Shown: positions 5,229 through 6,603 of the stretch, one piece after another
Layout of the letters: each line of letters starts with the position of its first letter
Position numbering within the stretch: position 1 is the first letter of the stretch
Origin: Caryophanales bacterium UBA6769
GTDB lineage: Bacteria; Bacillota; Bacilli; Bacillales; UBA6769
Reading direction: 5' to 3'
Length of the DNA: 6,603 nt
Assembly: GCA_002453275.1 (NCBI GenBank)
Contig: DKGN01000082.1
Location: 1 to 6,603, forward strand
Notes under the pieces: model-generated
Database searches by the model: none
Seen by the model: the letters and a program-made list of their open reading frames with translations, nothing else
Told to the model about the DNA's origin: nothing
Made by a program: the position numbers and the translations under genes

Positions 5229-6603
5229 ATGGAAAAATTAATTTCAGAACTTCATGAAAAAAAAGAAAAAGCAAGACAAATGGGCGGGGAAGAAAAGGTG
5301 CAACGTCAGCACCAACTTGGACGATACACAGCAAGGGAAAGAATTGAAAAATTAGTTGATGAGGGTACCTTTTTTGAACTCGGTATGTTGAATCATTCTG
5401 ATTATCCAGGTGCGGAACATAAAAGCCCAGCTGATGGTTTGATTTCTGGAATTGGCAAGGTAAATGGAAGACCTGTTGTCGTGCAAGCGACAGACAAAAC
5501 TGTGTTTGCTGGTGCGGAAGGGCAAGTGTTTTTGGAAAAATATCGTAAAGGCAAAGAATATGCGATTAATAGGGGTCTTCCACTTATTGAATTTGCGGAA
5601 GGTGGCGGCTTAAGGATGCCTGATGGAATGGGCTCAGATGGAATTAGCGCAAGTCTGCCAACGAAGGAGGGACTACAGCAGGGGCGAAAGGTTCCCTTTA
5701 TTACCGCCGTTGTAGGTGACAGTTTCGGTGGTCCGACGTGGAGTGCGGTGTCATCGGATTTCACCATACAAGTGAAAGGGACATGCCTAGCAGTCGGTGG
5801 CCCGAGAATGTTAGAAATTGCAACAGGTGAACAAATTTCTGCTGAAGAACTCGGGGGGTGGAAGCTTCATTCCGAGGTAACAGGACAAGTTGACGCCGTC
5901 GTAGAAGACGAAGATGAATGTATTGAGAAAATAAAAGAGTTTCTCGCCTATATGCCACTAAATGCTACAGAAGAACCACCACGAAAAGAAACGAACGATG
6001 ATCCGAAACGAAAGCTTGAAGAAGCGTTAAAAGTTGTTCCGACGAAAAGAAACCGTGCGTACGATATGAAAAAATTAATCCGCCTTGTCGTTGACGATGG
6101 GAACTTCTTTGAATTAAAGCCTACGTTCGGAAGAGCGCTTATTACTGGATTAGCACATTTAGATGGAAGAGTAGTCGGAATTCTCGCGAGTCAACCGATG
6201 CGAAATGCAGGAGCTCTCGGTCCAGATGAGTGTGACAAGGCAATTGATTTTATCTGTCTCTGTGACTCCTATCATATTCCAATGATTTTTCTTAACGATA
6301 TGCCAGGTTTTCTCATTGGTAGTAGAGGAGAAGAACGAAGAATTCCGACCAAGATTATGGTTTGGAACCAGGCACTTGCGTATTCCTCCGTTCCTAAAGT
6401 GACAATGATCGTTCGCAAAAGCATCGGCATGGCGCATGCCAACATGTGTGGACCTGGGATGGGAGGAGACTTCGTGTTCGCATGGCCAACAGCGGAAATT
6501 AATTTTACCGATCCGATGGTTGGTATCAATGTCGTTTATGGAAATGCATTGAAAGACGCAGAAAACCCTGAAGAAGAACGGGACAAGCTACTAACTACAT
6601 GGA
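5229..6603 (+). CDS. Acyl-CoA carboxylase carboxyltransferase (beta) subunit, 3' end cut by window
   Basis: The frame is open from 5229 to the window edge, giving 458 codons; family members have roughly 510-550 residues, so perhaps 50-90 are missing. These subunits move CO2 from carboxybiotin to an acyl-CoA in the cytoplasm (propionyl-, methylcrotonyl-, acetyl- or geranyl-CoA carboxylases). Two crotonase-like halves are visible. The N half has RYTARERIEKLVDEGTFFEL, a GGGLR motif (125-129) where propionyl-CoA carboxylases have GGAR, GDSFGGP (163-169) and ATGEQISAEELGG (198-210). The C half has MPGFLIG (358-364), RKSIGMAH (396-403) where relatives have RKAYGGAY, and GPGMGGD (408-414). These changes place it in a divergent subgroup whose substrate I cannot name. 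Biotin carboxylase and biotin carrier genes would be expected to follow. The upstream TetR gene and cre site suggest an inducible, glucose-repressed catabolic operon. Confidence 0.9.
   Translation, partial: MEKLISELHEKKEKARQMGGEEKVQRQHQLGRYTARERIEKLVDEGTFFELGMLNHSDYPGAEHKSPADGLISGIGKVNGRPVVVQATDKTVFAGAEGQVFLEKYRKGKEYAINRGLPLIEFAEGGGLRMPDGMGSDGISASLPTKEGLQQGRKVPFITAVVGDSFGGPTWSAVSSDFTIQVKGTCLAVGGPRMLEIATGEQISAEELGGWKLHSEVTGQVDAVVEDEDECIEKIKEFLAYMPLNATEEPPRKETNDDPKRKLEEALKVVPTKRNRAYDMKKLIRLVVDDGNFFELKPTFGRALITGLAHLDGRVVGILASQPMRNAGALGPDECDKAIDFICLCDSYHIPMIFLNDMPGFLIGSRGEERRIPTKIMVWNQALAYSSVPKVTMIVRKSIGMAHANMCGPGMGGDFVFAWPTAEINFTDPMVGINVVYGNALKDAENPEEERDKLLTTW

Noticed and set aside
6426..6440. 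Inverted repeat GGCAT...ATGCC
   Set aside because: It is inside the carboxyltransferase coding region over conserved residues (GMAHA), so it is explained by codons.
5402..6529. Several minus-strand open frames of 65-120 codons
   Set aside because: All lie opposite the carboxyltransferase gene, whose translation shows clear family motifs throughout. They have low-complexity or meaningless products.

Overview
The window comes from a low-GC Gram-positive chromosome, most likely a member of the Bacillaceae. The evidence is the strong AGGAGG-type ribosome binding sites, AT-rich spacers, a bacillus-type tyrosyl-tRNA synthetase whose residue numbering matches the Geobacillus/Bacillus enzymes almost without gaps, and two sites that fit the CcpA cre consensus. 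The genus cannot be fixed from sequence reading alone.

Layout, left to right. Bases 1-148 are a spacer with no supported gene. A complete tyrS (149-1432, +) follows and is closed by a long imperfect hairpin with a T-run (1453-1526). A LysR-type regulator (1549-2439, -) is divergent from an oligopeptide/dipeptide-type ABC substrate-binding lipoprotein (best start 2776, to 4335, +). The 336-base divergent region holds a 16-base perfect palindrome, a cre-like site and a long leader. A TetR-type regulator (4557-5171, +) has a clear sigma-A-like promoter and an 18-base inverted repeat just downstream that is a plausible autoregulatory operator. Then, 57 bases on, comes the 5' part of a biotin-dependent acyl-CoA carboxylase carboxyltransferase subunit (5229 to beyond 6603, +). 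Its start lies just after a cre site that matches the 14-base consensus at every position.

Reading: tyrS is a housekeeping gene, insulated by its terminator. The rest looks like a catabolic region. A LysR regulator probably controls the binding protein, and a TetR regulator probably controls itself and an acyl-CoA carboxylase operon running off the right edge. Both catabolic units carry the same ten bases (TATGTAAGCG) inside a cre-like site, which suggests joint repression in the presence of preferred sugars. No permease or ATPase follows the binding protein, so it is an orphan here. The carboxyltransferase departs from the propionyl/methylcrotonyl-CoA carboxylase pattern at several active-site motifs, and its acyl-CoA substrate is unknown. 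I see no mobile element, CRISPR array, tRNA or rRNA.
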